Positions 35,334 to 43,965 of a DNA stretch of 64,000 bases are shown piece by piece. The notes beneath the pieces were generated by a model that was not told the DNA's origin, did no database searches, and worked only from the letters and a program-made list of their open reading frames with translations. Location of the stretch: assembly GCF_004363075.1 (NCBI RefSeq), contig NZ_SNYN01000015.1, positions 39,015 to 103,014 of the forward strand, written 5' to 3'. Every line of letters begins with the position of its first letter. Positions within the stretch are counted from its first letter, which is position 1. This DNA comes from Actinorugispora endophytica (GTDB taxonomy: Bacteria > Actinomycetota > Actinomycetes > Streptosporangiales > Streptosporangiaceae). The translations under genes were made by a program, and so were the position numbers.

Positions 35334-37427
35334 CTAGAGCGCCTTGAGCCCGTCCGGGTGGAAGCGGGCCCCGTTGACCTTCTCGGCCACGCCCGAGCGG
35401 TCCAGGTACGGGGTGATGCCGCCCAGGTGGAACGGCCAGCCCGCGCCGGTGATGAGGCACAGGTCGATGTCGGCGGCCTCGGCCACGACGCCCTCGTCCA
35501 GCATCAGCCTGATCTCCCGGGCCAGCGCCTCCAGGGCGCGGTTCAGGATCTCGGGCTCGGCGGACGGCCGGTCGCCACCGGTGAAGAACGCCCTGACCTC
35601 GGGGTCGATGGAGAGGTCCGGGGCGTAGACCGCGTTCTTCCCGGCCGCCACCATGGCCCTGAGCTGCTCGGAAACCCCGAACCGGTCGGGGAAGGCGGCG
35701 TTGAGCGTCTCGGCCACGTGCAGCGCCACGGCCGGGCCGACCAGCTGGAGCAGCAGCAGCGGGGACATCGGCAGCCCCAGCGGGGCCACCGCGCGATCGG
35801 CGGCCTCGGGCTCGGTGCCCTCCTCGACCGCGGCCAGGACCTCGCCCATGAACAGGGTGAGCAGCCGGTTGACCACGAACGCGGGAGCGTCCTTGACCAG
35901 AACCGCGGACTTCTTCAGGCCCTTGGCGGTGACGAAGGCGGTGGCCAGCGCGGCGTCGTCGGTCCGCTCGCCCCGGACGACCTCCAGCAGCGGCAGCACC
36001 GCGACCGGGTTGAAGAAGTGGAAGCCGACCAGGCGTTCGGGGTGCGCGAGGTCGGCGCCCATCTCGGTGATGGACAGCGACGAGGTGTTGGTGGCCAGCA
36101 CGGCCTCGGGGGAGACGTGCTTCTCGACCTCGGCGAAGACCGACTTCTTGACCGACATCTCCTCGAAGACGGCCTCGATCACGAAGTCGGCGTCGGTGAA
36201 CGCCTCGTACGACAGCGATCCGGTGACCAGGCTCCTGAGCCGGTTGGCCTTGTCGCCGCTGACGCGCCCCTTGGCCAGCAGCTTGTCGACCTCGCCGTGC
36301 ACGTAGCCCACACCGCGGTCCAGCCGCGCCTGGTCCAGGTCGGTCATGACCACCGGCACGCCCAGGCGGCGGGCGAACAGCAGCGCGAGCTGCCCGGCCA
36401 TCAGGCCCGCGCCCACGACGCCGACCTTGGTGACCTTGCGGGCCAGCGACTTGTCCGGGGCGCCCTTGGGGCGGCGGGCGCGCTTCTGGGACAGGTCGAA
36501 GGCGTACAGTCCGGCCTTGAGCTCGTCGCTCGCGATCAGGTCGGCCAGCGCCTCGTCCTCGGCGGCGAAGCCCTCCTCGCGGGTGCGGTCCTTGGCCGCG
36601 GCGACCAGGTCCAGCGCGCGCACCGGGGCGGGGGCCGCGCCGTGCAGCTTGCCCTCCACGATCCAGCGCGCGTTGGCCACGGCCTGGTCCCAGGCCTCGC
36701 CCCTGTCCACCGCGGTCCGCTCGACCCTGACGTCGCCGTTGACGACCCGGGCGGCCCAGCGCAGCGACTCCTCGACGAAGTCGGCGGGCTCGAACATCGC
36801 GTCGGCGATGCCCATCTCCAGGACCTGCGGCCCCTTGATGGTCCTGTTCTGGGCCAGCGGGTTGTCGATGATCAGCTTGAGGGCCTTCTCGGCGCCGATC
36901 AGGTGGGGCAGCAGGTAGGTGCCGCCCCAGCCCGGTACCAGGCCGAGGAACGTCTCGGGCAGGGCGAACGCCGGGACGCCCGAGGAGACGGTGCGGTAGC
37001 GGCAGTGCAGCGCCACCTCGACGCCGCCGCCCATGGCGGCGCCGTTGACGAACGCGAAGGTCGGCACGTCGATCTCGCCGAGCCTGCGGAACACGTCGTG
37101 GCCGAGCCTGCCGATGGCGTGCGCCTGCTCGCGGGTCCGCACCCGGGGCACGCCGTTGAGGTCGGCGCCCACCGCGAAGACGAACGGCTTGCCGGTGACC
37201 GCCACGGCGACGATGTCGGTCCGCGCGGCGGCGGCGTCGATCGCCTCGCCCAGGCTCAGCAGCCCGCCGGGGCCGAAGGTGTTGGGCTTGGTGTGGTCGT
37301 GGCCGTTGTCCAGGGTGATCAGGACGGCCGTCCCCGCGCCGTAGGGGAGTTCGACGTCGCGGGAGAGCGCCCTGGTGACGACCTCGTCGCCGAACAGTTC
37401 CCGTGTCTGCTCGATCGCGCTGCTCAC
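35334..37427 (-). CDS. fadB: Fatty-acid oxidation protein: enoyl-CoA hydratase / 3-hydroxyacyl-CoA dehydrogenase
   Basis: A 697-residue fusion. The N-terminal crotonase domain (about residues 20-200) has GADLNGVPRV and NGAAMGGGVEVALHC, forming the oxyanion hole; the middle starts a Rossmann domain with VGVVGAGLMAGQLALLFARR, then LATNTSSLSITEM, HFFNPVAVLPLLE and VKDAPAFVVNRLL of hydroxyacyl-CoA dehydrogenases. It hydrates enoyl-CoA and oxidises the product in the beta-oxidation cycle. The GTG at 37427 overlaps the fadA stop (GTGA), so fadA-fadB form a coupled operon encoding the trifunctional complex. Confidence 0.95.
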   Translation of the reverse strand: MSSAIEQTRELFGDEVVTRALSRDVELPYGAGTAVLITLDNGHDHTKPNTFGPGGLLSLGEAIDAAAARTDIVAVAVTGKPFVFAVGADLNGVPRVRTREQAHAIGRLGHDVFRRLGEIDVPTFAFVNGAAMGGGVEVALHCRYRTVSSGVPAFALPETFLGLVPGWGGTYLLPHLIGAEKALKLIIDNPLAQNRTIKGPQVLEMGIADAMFEPADFVEESLRWAARVVNGDVRVERTAVDRGEAWDQAVANARWIVEGKLHGAAPAPVRALDLVAAAKDRTREEGFAAEDEALADLIASDELKAGLYAFDLSQKRARRPKGAPDKSLARKVTKVGVVGAGLMAGQLALLFARRLGVPVVMTDLDQARLDRGVGYVHGEVDKLLAKGRVSGDKANRLRSLVTGSLSYEAFTDADFVIEAVFEEMSVKKSVFAEVEKHVSPEAVLATNTSSLSITEMGADLAHPERLVGFHFFNPVAVLPLLEVVRGERTDDAALATAFVTAKGLKKSAVLVKDAPAFVVNRLLTLFMGEVLAAVEEGTEPEAADRAVAPLGLPMSPLLLLQLVGPAVALHVAETLNAAFPDRFGVSEQLRAMVAAGKNAVYAPDLSIDPEVRAFFTGGDRPSAEPEILNRALEALAREIRLMLDEGVVAEAADIDLCLITGAGWPFHLGGITPYLDRSGVAEKVNGARFHPDGLKAL

Positions 37428-38626
37428 TTGGCGTTCCCCTCCCAGTTGGTGTTCTCCCACAGCACGGTCCCGCCCATGCCGAGCCCCACGCACATGGTGG
37501 TCAGCCCGTAGCGGACCTCGGGGTGGTCGGCGAACAGGCGCGAGAGCTGCGTCATCAGGCGCACGCCCGAGGAGGCGAGCGGGTGGCCCAGCGCGATCGC
37601 GCCGCCCCACGGGTTGACGCGCGCGTCGTCGTCGGCGATGCCGAAGTGCTCCAGGAAGGCCAGCACCTGAACGGCGAAGGCCTCGTTGATCTCGATCAGG
37701 CCGATGTCGTCCATGGCCAGGCCGTTGCGGTCGAGCAGCTTCTCGGTGGCCGGGACCGGGCCGACGCCCATGACCTCGGGTTCCACACCCGCGAAGGAGA
37801 AGTCCACCAGGCGCATCCGGGCGTCCAGGCCAAGTTCGGCGGCCACGTCCTCGGCGGCCAGGATCGCGCCGGTCGCACCGTCGTTGAGGCCCGCGGCGTT
37901 GCCCGGGGTCACGTTGCCGTGCGGGCGGAACGGGGTCTTGAGAGCGGCCAGGCCCTCCATGGTGGTGCCGGGGCGCGGCGGCTCGTCCGCGGTGGCCAGC
38001 CCGTAGCCCTGCTCGGCGGAGCGGACCAGCACCTCGACCAGGTCGGGCTGGATCCTGCCGTCGGCGTAGGCCTTGGCGACCTTCTCCTGGCTTCGCACCG
38101 AGTAGGCGTCGGCGCGCTCCTTGGTGATGGAGGGGAAGCGGTCGTGCAGGTTCTCGGCGGTGTTCCCCATGACCAGGGCGGACACGTCCACCAGCCGCTC
38201 GGAGAGGAAGCGCGGGTTGGGGTCCACCCCCTCGCCCATGGGGTGGCGGCCCATGTGCTCGACGCCTCCGGCGATGACGACGTCGTAGGCGCCGAAGGCG
38301 ATTCCGGCGCCGCTGGTGGTGACCGCGGTCATCGCGCCCGCGCACATCCGGTCGATGGCGTAGCCGGGGACGCTGCGGGGCAGCCCGGCGAGGATGGCGG
38401 CGCTGCGGCCGATGGTCAGCCCCTGGTCGCCGATCTGGGTGGTGGCGGCGATGGCGACCTCGTCGACTCGCTCAGGGGGCAGTGCGGGGTTGCGGCGCAG
38501 CAGTTCGCGGATGACCCGGACAACCAGGTCGTCGGCGCGGGTCTCGGCGTAGAGGCCCTTTCCGGCCTTGCCGAACGGAGTGCGCACCCCGTCGACGAAT
38601 ACGACGTCGCGGGCAGTTCGCGGCAC
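37424..38626 (-). CDS. fadA: Acetyl-CoA C-acyltransferase (thiolase)
   Basis: A 400-residue thiolase II. The active-site cysteine is in IDRMCAGAMTAV, the histidines in EINEAFAVQ and NPWGGAIALGHPLASSG, and the final cysteine in TTMCVGLGMGG. It cleaves 3-ketoacyl-CoA to acetyl-CoA. The GTG at 38626 follows GAAGGAGGG. First gene of the fadA-fadB operon. A partly palindromic site (38673-38686) lies 47 bases upstream. Confidence 0.96.
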   Translation of the reverse strand: MPRTARDVVFVDGVRTPFGKAGKGLYAETRADDLVVRVIRELLRRNPALPPERVDEVAIAATTQIGDQGLTIGRSAAILAGLPRSVPGYAIDRMCAGAMTAVTTSGAGIAFGAYDVVIAGGVEHMGRHPMGEGVDPNPRFLSERLVDVSALVMGNTAENLHDRFPSITKERADAYSVRSQEKVAKAYADGRIQPDLVEVLVRSAEQGYGLATADEPPRPGTTMEGLAALKTPFRPHGNVTPGNAAGLNDGATGAILAAEDVAAELGLDARMRLVDFSFAGVEPEVMGVGPVPATEKLLDRNGLAMDDIGLIEINEAFAVQVLAFLEHFGIADDDARVNPWGGAIALGHPLASSGVRLMTQLSRLFADHPEVRYGLTTMCVGLGMGGTVLWENTNWEGNAK

Positions 38627-38672
38627 GATTGCCCCTCCTTCTACACGGATGGCGGACTTGCTGACCCATATG

Positions 38673-38686
38673 CTACTCGCCGGTAA
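38673..38686 (+). promoter_or_regulatory. Candidate fatty-acid regulator operator upstream of fadA
   Basis: CTACTCGCCGGTAA is a partial palindrome (TAC..GC..GTA) in the fadA promoter region. TTAC...GTAA-type sites are typical of TetR-family regulators of fatty acid metabolism in actinobacteria; this link is from memory of the general pattern, not a match to a defined matrix. Confidence 0.3.
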
Positions 38687-38809
38687 CTAGTGCCGCGAGC
38701 CCCGGGGCGCACGTTCTTCCGGCGGGCCCGGCCGGACTGTCAGGCGGATGTCAGCGGGGGTGTCGAGAGTGGTCCCAGTGGCGGGGGCGGGCGCGGCGCG
38801 TCAATCGAC

Positions 38810-38848
38810 GTTGACAACCGGCCCGGTTGTGTGTCAACTTTTGTTGAC
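38810..38848 (+). promoter_or_regulatory. Nested inverted repeats upstream of the ABC exporter
   Basis: ACAACCG-GCC-CGGTTGT (38814-38830) is a perfect 7-3-7 inverted repeat, and GTCAAC-TTTT-GTTGAC (38833-38848) a perfect 6-4-6 one. GTTGAC also starts the block at 38810. The set ends 22 bases before the exporter start, so a regulator bound here would control its transcription. No regulator gene is adjacent. Confidence 0.6.
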
Positions 38849-38869
38849 GAGTGGAGTGAAGGGGAGAAC

Positions 38870-40654
38870 ATGACGGAGCAGTACGACGTCCACGCGGACC
38901 GGGCCGGGGACGAGGGGGCGCCCAAAGCGTCCATGCGGCGCCTCTGGGACTACGCGCGCCCGCACGCCCGGTCACTCGTGCTGGGCGGAGGACTCGCCCT
39001 CGTCGGCGGGCTCACCGACCTGGCCCAGCCGCTGGTCGCCAAGATGGTCATCGACGCCCTGGGCGAGGGGGGATCGCTGACGAGGCCGCTGATGCTCCTG
39101 GGCGGCCTCATCATCGTCGGCGCGCTGGTCGCGGCGTCGGGGGCGTTCGTCCTGGAGCGCACCGCCCAGAGCGTCGTCCTGTCCGCCCGCCGGAGCCTGG
39201 TGGGGCGGCTGCTGCGCCTGCGGGTCGCCGAGGTGGACCGGCTCAAACCCGGTGACCTGATCTCCCGCGTCACCGGCGACACCACACTGCTGCGGACGGT
39301 GGCCACCAGCAGCGTCGTCGACGCCCTCAGCAACTCCCTCCTGCTCGTGGGGGGAATCGTGCTGATGGCGGTGATGGACCTGGTCCTGTTCGGCGTCACC
39401 TTCGGGGTGCTCGTCGTCGTGGGGCTCGTGATGGCCGCGGTGCTGCCCCGCATCAACAGGGCGACCGTCGCGGGGCAGGCCGCGGTCGGCGAGATGGGAT
39501 CGCTCCTGGAACGGGTCTTCGGGGCCTTCCGCACGGTCAAGGCCAGTGGCGCCGAGCGGGCCGAGAGCGCCAGGGTGGACGCCGCCGCGGAGGAGGCCTG
39601 GCGCAAGGGCGTCGCCGTCGCGGGATGGGGCGCGTTCGCCGGCACCCTGTCCTGGCTCTCCGTCAACGTCGCCTTCCTGACCGTGCTGGGCGTGGGCGGG
39701 GCGCGGGTCGCGTCCGGGGAACTGGAGGTGTCCTCGCTGATCGCCTTCCTGCTGATGCTCTTCTACCTGATGGGCCCGATCAGCATCCTGATCAACGCGG
39801 CCACCCAGATCCAGAGCGGCCTGGCCGCCATCCACCGCATCGACGAGATCGACTCCCTCGGGAGCGAGGACCTGGACGAGCGGGCGGAGGCGCCCGCCGT
39901 GCTCGCGGCCGGGGGACCGGCGACGGTGTCGTTCACCGACGTGGCCTTCCGCTACGCCCCGGACCTGCCATTCGTGCACCACGGGGTCACCTTCGAGGCC
40001 TCCGGCGGGCTGACCGCGCTGGTCGGGCCCTCCGGCGCGGGCAAGACCACGGTCTTCTCCCTGCTGGAGCGGTTCTACGACCCGACCGGCGGAACGGTCC
40101 GGATCGACGGCACCGACGTTCGGGAGTGGCCGCTGGCGGTCCTGCGCGGCACGATCGGCTACGTCGAGCAGGACGCGCCGGTCCTGGACGGCACACTACG
40201 CGAGAACCTGCTGATGGCCGCCCCGCACGCGGGCGAGGACGACCTGGCCGGGGTGGTGCGCCGGGCCAGGCTCGAAACGCTGGTGGAGCGCCTGCCCGAG
40301 GGGCTGGACAGCAGGATCGGGCACCGCGGCACCACCATCTCGGGAGGGGAGCGCCAGCGGGTGGCGATCGCCAGGGCCCTGCTACGACGCCCGCGCCTGC
40401 TCCTGCTGGACGAGGCGACGTCCCAGTTGGACGCGCACAACGAGAACGCGCTCAAGCAGGTGATGCTGGACGCCGCGAGCGAGACCAGTGTGATCGTGGT
40501 GGCACACCGGCTCTCCACGGTGACCAGCGCGGACCGGATCGTGGTCATGGACGCGGGCCGGGTGCGGACGGTCGGCACCCACGAGGAACTGGTCGCGGCG
40601 GACGAGCTCTACCGCGACCTGGCCGCCTCGCAGCTCCTGGCCGCTGACTCCTGA
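38870..40654 (+). CDS. ABC exporter, fused membrane and ATPase domains
   Basis: A 594-residue half-transporter: six membrane helices (residues 25-320), then an ATPase with Walker A GPSGAGKTT, Q-loop GYVEQDAPV, signature TISGGERQRVAIARAL, Walker B LLLLDEATSQLD and H-loop VAHRLSTV. It should act as a homodimer exporting drugs, lipids or peptides. The ATG at 38870 follows AAGGGGAG. No partner half-transporter is present. The palindromes before the start suggest repression. A perfect 21-bp stem-loop follows. Confidence 0.92.
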   Translation: MTEQYDVHADRAGDEGAPKASMRRLWDYARPHARSLVLGGGLALVGGLTDLAQPLVAKMVIDALGEGGSLTRPLMLLGGLIIVGALVAASGAFVLERTAQSVVLSARRSLVGRLLRLRVAEVDRLKPGDLISRVTGDTTLLRTVATSSVVDALSNSLLLVGGIVLMAVMDLVLFGVTFGVLVVVGLVMAAVLPRINRATVAGQAAVGEMGSLLERVFGAFRTVKASGAERAESARVDAAAEEAWRKGVAVAGWGAFAGTLSWLSVNVAFLTVLGVGGARVASGELEVSSLIAFLLMLFYLMGPISILINAATQIQSGLAAIHRIDEIDSLGSEDLDERAEAPAVLAAGGPATVSFTDVAFRYAPDLPFVHHGVTFEASGGLTALVGPSGAGKTTVFSLLERFYDPTGGTVRIDGTDVREWPLAVLRGTIGYVEQDAPVLDGTLRENLLMAAPHAGEDDLAGVVRRARLETLVERLPEGLDSRIGHRGTTISGGERQRVAIARALLRRPRLLLLDEATSQLDAHNENALKQVMLDAASETSVIVVAHRLSTVTSADRIVVMDAGRVRTVGTHEELVAADELYRDLAASQLLAADS

Positions 40655-40689
40655 CCCGCGGCCCTTCGCACGGTGTAGTCCGGTATTCC

Positions 40690-40734
40690 TGACGTCACCG
40701 CCCTGGAACCCGTGGTTCCAGGGCGGTGACGTCA
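40690..40734. terminator. Bidirectional terminator with a perfect 21-bp stem
   Basis: The arms (40690-40710 and 40714-40734) are perfectly complementary over 21 bp with a 3-base loop CGT; they begin TGACGTCACCG and end CGGTGACGTCA. It lies between the convergent ABC exporter and TPR genes, 36 and 53 bases from their stops. Confidence 0.85.
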
Positions 40735-40786
40735 AGATCTTCAGTATGGAGTCTCCGCCGGAGGCTCCCCGGAAAGCCGTGAACGG

Positions 40787-41716
40787 CTAGTACAGCGCCG
40801 CGGCCTCCTTGGGCCTCCCCGCGGCGCGGTAGGCGGCGGCCAGGTCGCGGCGGACCTTCAGGGTGAGCAGGCGCACCTCGGGGTCGCCGACCGCGGCCAG
40901 GCAGTCGCGGTAGACGTCCCGCAGGATGCGCACCGCCTCAGCCGCGTGGCCGGCCGCCGCGCAGGCGCGGCCCAGCTGGTGGTGCACGGTCAGCGTCTGG
41001 TGATGGCGCGCGCCCAGCCGGCGGCGGCGCTGGGCCAGCACCATCCGGAACTGCGGGCAGGAGTCCTCCGGACGGCCGGCGGACCTCAGGGCCAGGGCCA
41101 GGCCGATCCGCAGGGACTCGGACTCGCCCGGCGACCCGTCCGGGGAGTCGGCGAGGGCGCGCTCGTAGTGCGCGATCGCCGCGTCGAACCGGCCGGTGCG
41201 CCGGTACGCCAGGGCCAGGTGCGCGCGGGCGCCCACCGTGTCGGCGGCGCGCGCGCCCAGCTGGTCGGAGCGCTGCCGCACCAGGCGCTCCCAGTGGCTC
41301 GCGGCCTCGTCGAACCGGGCGGTGTCCTCGTAGCACCAGGCCAGGTTCTCCCGGATCACGTCGGTCTGGGCGTGCTCCTCGCCCAGTGCCTTCACCGCGT
41401 CGTCCAGAGCCTGCTCGAACTGCGCGATGGCCGCGCCGCGCAGACCGATCTCCGAGTACTTGCTGGCCAGGTTGTTGCGGGCGGCGATGGTGCGCGGGTG
41501 GTCGGAACCACAGTTCACGACGTGGTCCTCGAGGACGCGCGCCAGGGCCGCGGCCCGCTCCGCGGGACTGGCGCCGATCGTCTCCCAGGGGGATTCGGGC
41601 CGCGCCGAGGCGAAGCCGGTGGTGCGCAGCACCAAGTGCCACGCCGCTGTCAGGGCGGTCGCCACACGACCGCCACCAGTCGCACGAATGCTGCGGTTCC
41701 GCGTCAAGGCCAACAC
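40787..41716 (-). CDS. Tetratricopeptide-repeat protein
   Basis: A 309-residue protein of about five TPR-like repeats, such as TIAARNNLASKYSEIGLRGA, VIRENLAWCYEDTARFDEA and GARAHLALAYRRTGRFDAA. No catalytic domain is seen; it is a likely protein-interaction scaffold. The short hydrophobic N-terminus (VATALTAAWHLVL) might be a membrane anchor. The GTG at 41716 follows a -10-like TATGTT by 7 bases, suggesting a leaderless message; other starts are possible. It lies downstream of the RNase D gene on the same strand with its own promoter. Confidence 0.7.
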   Translation of the reverse strand: MLALTRNRSIRATGGGRVATALTAAWHLVLRTTGFASARPESPWETIGASPAERAAALARVLEDHVVNCGSDHPRTIAARNNLASKYSEIGLRGAAIAQFEQALDDAVKALGEEHAQTDVIRENLAWCYEDTARFDEAASHWERLVRQRSDQLGARAADTVGARAHLALAYRRTGRFDAAIAHYERALADSPDGSPGESESLRIGLALALRSAGRPEDSCPQFRMVLAQRRRRLGARHHQTLTVHHQLGRACAAAGHAAEAVRILRDVYRDCLAAVGDPEVRLLTLKVRRDLAAAYRAAGRPKEAAALY

Positions 41717-41857
41717 GATTCCATAACATATCCGGCTTGCGTGAGTGGGGGGGATGGGCGGACGGGGTGGCGGATGTGAGACCCGCCACTCCGTATCCGG
41801 AGGAGGTTTGGGACCGTTCGCGTTCAGTGTCGGCTTTTTGTCCACCCCGCGCAACCG

Positions 41858-43183
41858 TCAGCGCGCGGCCGCCCGGAGCGCCTTCGCCAGCTCCCGCGCG
41901 GTCAACCCGACCTGCCACTCGCGGGCGTGGTGCTCGCGCAGGTGCTCGGCCACCGAGTCGGCGTCCACCGCCCTGGGCGGGGTCCACGCCAGGCGGCGCA
42001 CCGCGTCCGGTTGGAGCAGGTTCTCCGGCGGCATCACCACCCGTTCGGCGATCGTGCTCACCGTGGCGCGGGCGGCCTCCAGGCGGCGGGCGGCCGCGGG
42101 GTCGCGGTCGGACCACCGGTTGGTGGGGGGCGGGCCGTCGCCCGGGGCGCTGGGCTGGGGCAGCTCGGCGGGGCTCATGTCCCGGGCCTTGTTGACCGCC
42201 TTGATCCACAGCGGCACGTAGCGGCGCGCCAGCCGGATGCTGAACCCCTTGATCGCGGCCAGGTCCGGGGCGGTGCGCGGCATCGCCAGCGCCGCGTCCA
42301 CCATCGCGGAGTCCTGCAGGACCCGGCCCGGCGAGATGTCGCGCTCGCGGGCGATCCGGTCGCGTTCCAGCCACAGCTCGCGGACCACGCCGAGGCCGCG
42401 CTGGTTGCGCACCCGGTGGATCCCGGACGTGCGTCGCCACGGGTCCGGGCGCGGCTCCTTCGGCGGCGCGGTGAGCACCGCCGCGAACTCCTCGCGGGCC
42501 CAGTCGAGCTTGGCGCTCTCGGCCAGCTCGACCTCCAGGGCGTCGCGCAGCTCCACCAGGACCTCCACGTCCAGGGCGGCGTAGCGCAGCCAGTCCTCGG
42601 GCAGGGGCCGGGTCGACCAGTCCACCGCGGAGTGCTCCTTCGCCAGGCGCAGCCCCAGCACCCGCTCCACCATCGCGCCCAGGCCCACCCGCTGGTAGCC
42701 CAGCAGCCGCCCGGCGAGCTCGGTGTCGAACAGCAGGGCGGGGCGCAGGTTCACCTCGCCCAGGCACGGCAGGTCCTGGTGTGCCGCGTGCAGCACCATC
42801 TCGGCGTCCTCGATCGCCGCGCCGAGGCCGCCCAGCTCGGGACAGGCGATCGGATCGATCAGCGCGGACCCCGCCCCGGCGCGGCGCAGCTGCACCAGGT
42901 AGGCGCGCTGACCGTAGCGGTATCCCGACGCGCGTTCGGCGTCGACCGCGACCGGACCGGTGCCGCCCGCGAACGCCGCGGCCACGCGCGCCAGCCCGCT
43001 CTTGTCGGAGACGACTGGTGGAAGCCCGTCGCGGGGCTCGCTCAGAAGGGGGGCCGTCTCGGCCTCGTGGCCCTTGGACGCTTCGGGTTCGGGGTCTCCG
43101 GTCTTGGAGTTCAGCACGTTCGCCACAACACTACGGTATGTGGTTTCCGCCGCCTCCTTGTGCTCGGCGTCGACGGGATCCAC
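41858..43183 (-). CDS. rnd: Ribonuclease D family 3'-5' exonuclease with HRDC domain
   Basis: A 441-residue protein. The DEDD exonuclease motifs are present: PVAVDAERASGYRYGQRAYL (first Asp-x-Glu), LHAAHQDLPCLGE, and YAALDVEVLVELRD. HRDC-type helices follow (LWLERDRIARERDISPGRVL), about residue 255 onward. It trims tRNA and other small RNA 3' ends. The GTG at 43183 follows the DUF3000 gene by 36 bases. RNase D next to DUF3000 and hemE is a conserved actinobacterial arrangement. Confidence 0.92.
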   Translation of the reverse strand: MDPVDAEHKEAAETTYRSVVANVLNSKTGDPEPEASKGHEAETAPLLSEPRDGLPPVVSDKSGLARVAAAFAGGTGPVAVDAERASGYRYGQRAYLVQLRRAGAGSALIDPIACPELGGLGAAIEDAEMVLHAAHQDLPCLGEVNLRPALLFDTELAGRLLGYQRVGLGAMVERVLGLRLAKEHSAVDWSTRPLPEDWLRYAALDVEVLVELRDALEVELAESAKLDWAREEFAAVLTAPPKEPRPDPWRRTSGIHRVRNQRGLGVVRELWLERDRIARERDISPGRVLQDSAMVDAALAMPRTAPDLAAIKGFSIRLARRYVPLWIKAVNKARDMSPAELPQPSAPGDGPPPTNRWSDRDPAAARRLEAARATVSTIAERVVMPPENLLQPDAVRRLAWTPPRAVDADSVAEHLREHHAREWQVGLTARELAKALRAAAR

Positions 43184-43219
43184 CGGCGCAGCGCGCGCGG
43201 ACCGCCCGGACCGCGTCGG

Positions 43220-43804
43220 TCAGGAGTCCTGGCGGCCGCGCCGGGAGATGTCGGACACATCGACAGGGGGCAGTCCGGCGGCGGTGGAGAGCAGGTCGAG
43301 CCAGGCCGCCATGTGCGCGGACAGGTCGTCCTCCTCGGTGGGAGTCCAGGACGCGCGCATCTCCAGCTCGGTCGTGGTGGGCTCCTCGGCCTTGCGGCCG
43401 AAGCCCTCGGTGGTGGCGCGGGTGACCGTCCCGCTCAGCGTGTGGTGCCCGGCGGGACCGGACTCCAGCGCGTCGGTCAGCCAGCTCCAGGCGACCTGGC
43501 CGAGAAGGGGGTCCCCGGACATGTCCGGTTCCAGCTCGGCGCTCACGTAGGCCACGACCCGGAACGGTCCGGGCCAGTCGCGGGTGCCGTCGGGGTCGTA
43601 CAGGACGATCAGCCGCCCGAAGGCGGCGTCCTCGTCGCCGTTGGCGTGCACGCTCGCCGAGAACGCCGCCGAGTAGGGCGCGAGCCGCTGCGGGGCGGGG
43701 ATGTTCTCCAGCACGATCTCGGGCCGCACCGCCTGGGCGCGCAGACTCGCGACCGCCCGCGTGAACACGGGAGGGGCGTCATCGGCCCTACTGCGAGGGG
43801 GCAT
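43220..43804 (-). CDS. DUF3000 family protein
   Basis: A 194-residue soluble protein of unknown function, recognised as the actinobacteria-specific DUF3000 by FTRAVASLRAQAVRPEIVLENIP and PGPFRVVAYVSAELEPDMSGDPLLGQVAWSW (in part). The ATG at 43804 starts MPPRSRADD. It is divergent from hemE and followed by RNase D on the same strand; this neighbourhood is widespread in actinobacteria, which suggests but does not prove a shared task. Confidence 0.85.
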   Translation of the reverse strand: MPPRSRADDAPPVFTRAVASLRAQAVRPEIVLENIPAPQRLAPYSAAFSASVHANGDEDAAFGRLIVLYDPDGTRDWPGPFRVVAYVSAELEPDMSGDPLLGQVAWSWLTDALESGPAGHHTLSGTVTRATTEGFGRKAEEPTTTELEMRASWTPTEEDDLSAHMAAWLDLLSTAAGLPPVDVSDISRRGRQDS

Positions 43805-43965
43805 GATGGTTGAGTCAGCCTTAATCTTGGTCACCGGAGAGGGGCACCCCACGACGGTGGCACGATTCACGCCCGAGCCCGGGGAGCTTTTCCGGCGTGT
43901 CGGCGTTTTGTGATGATCTTGGGATGTGAGGCCCACCCGCCGCGGGGTCATGGCACGATCGAAGA

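Noticed and set aside
35334..38345. 1003-residue reverse ORF as a single large protein
   Set aside because: Only the part from 37427 on is real (fadB). The first 300 residues are the fadA gene read in the wrong frame.
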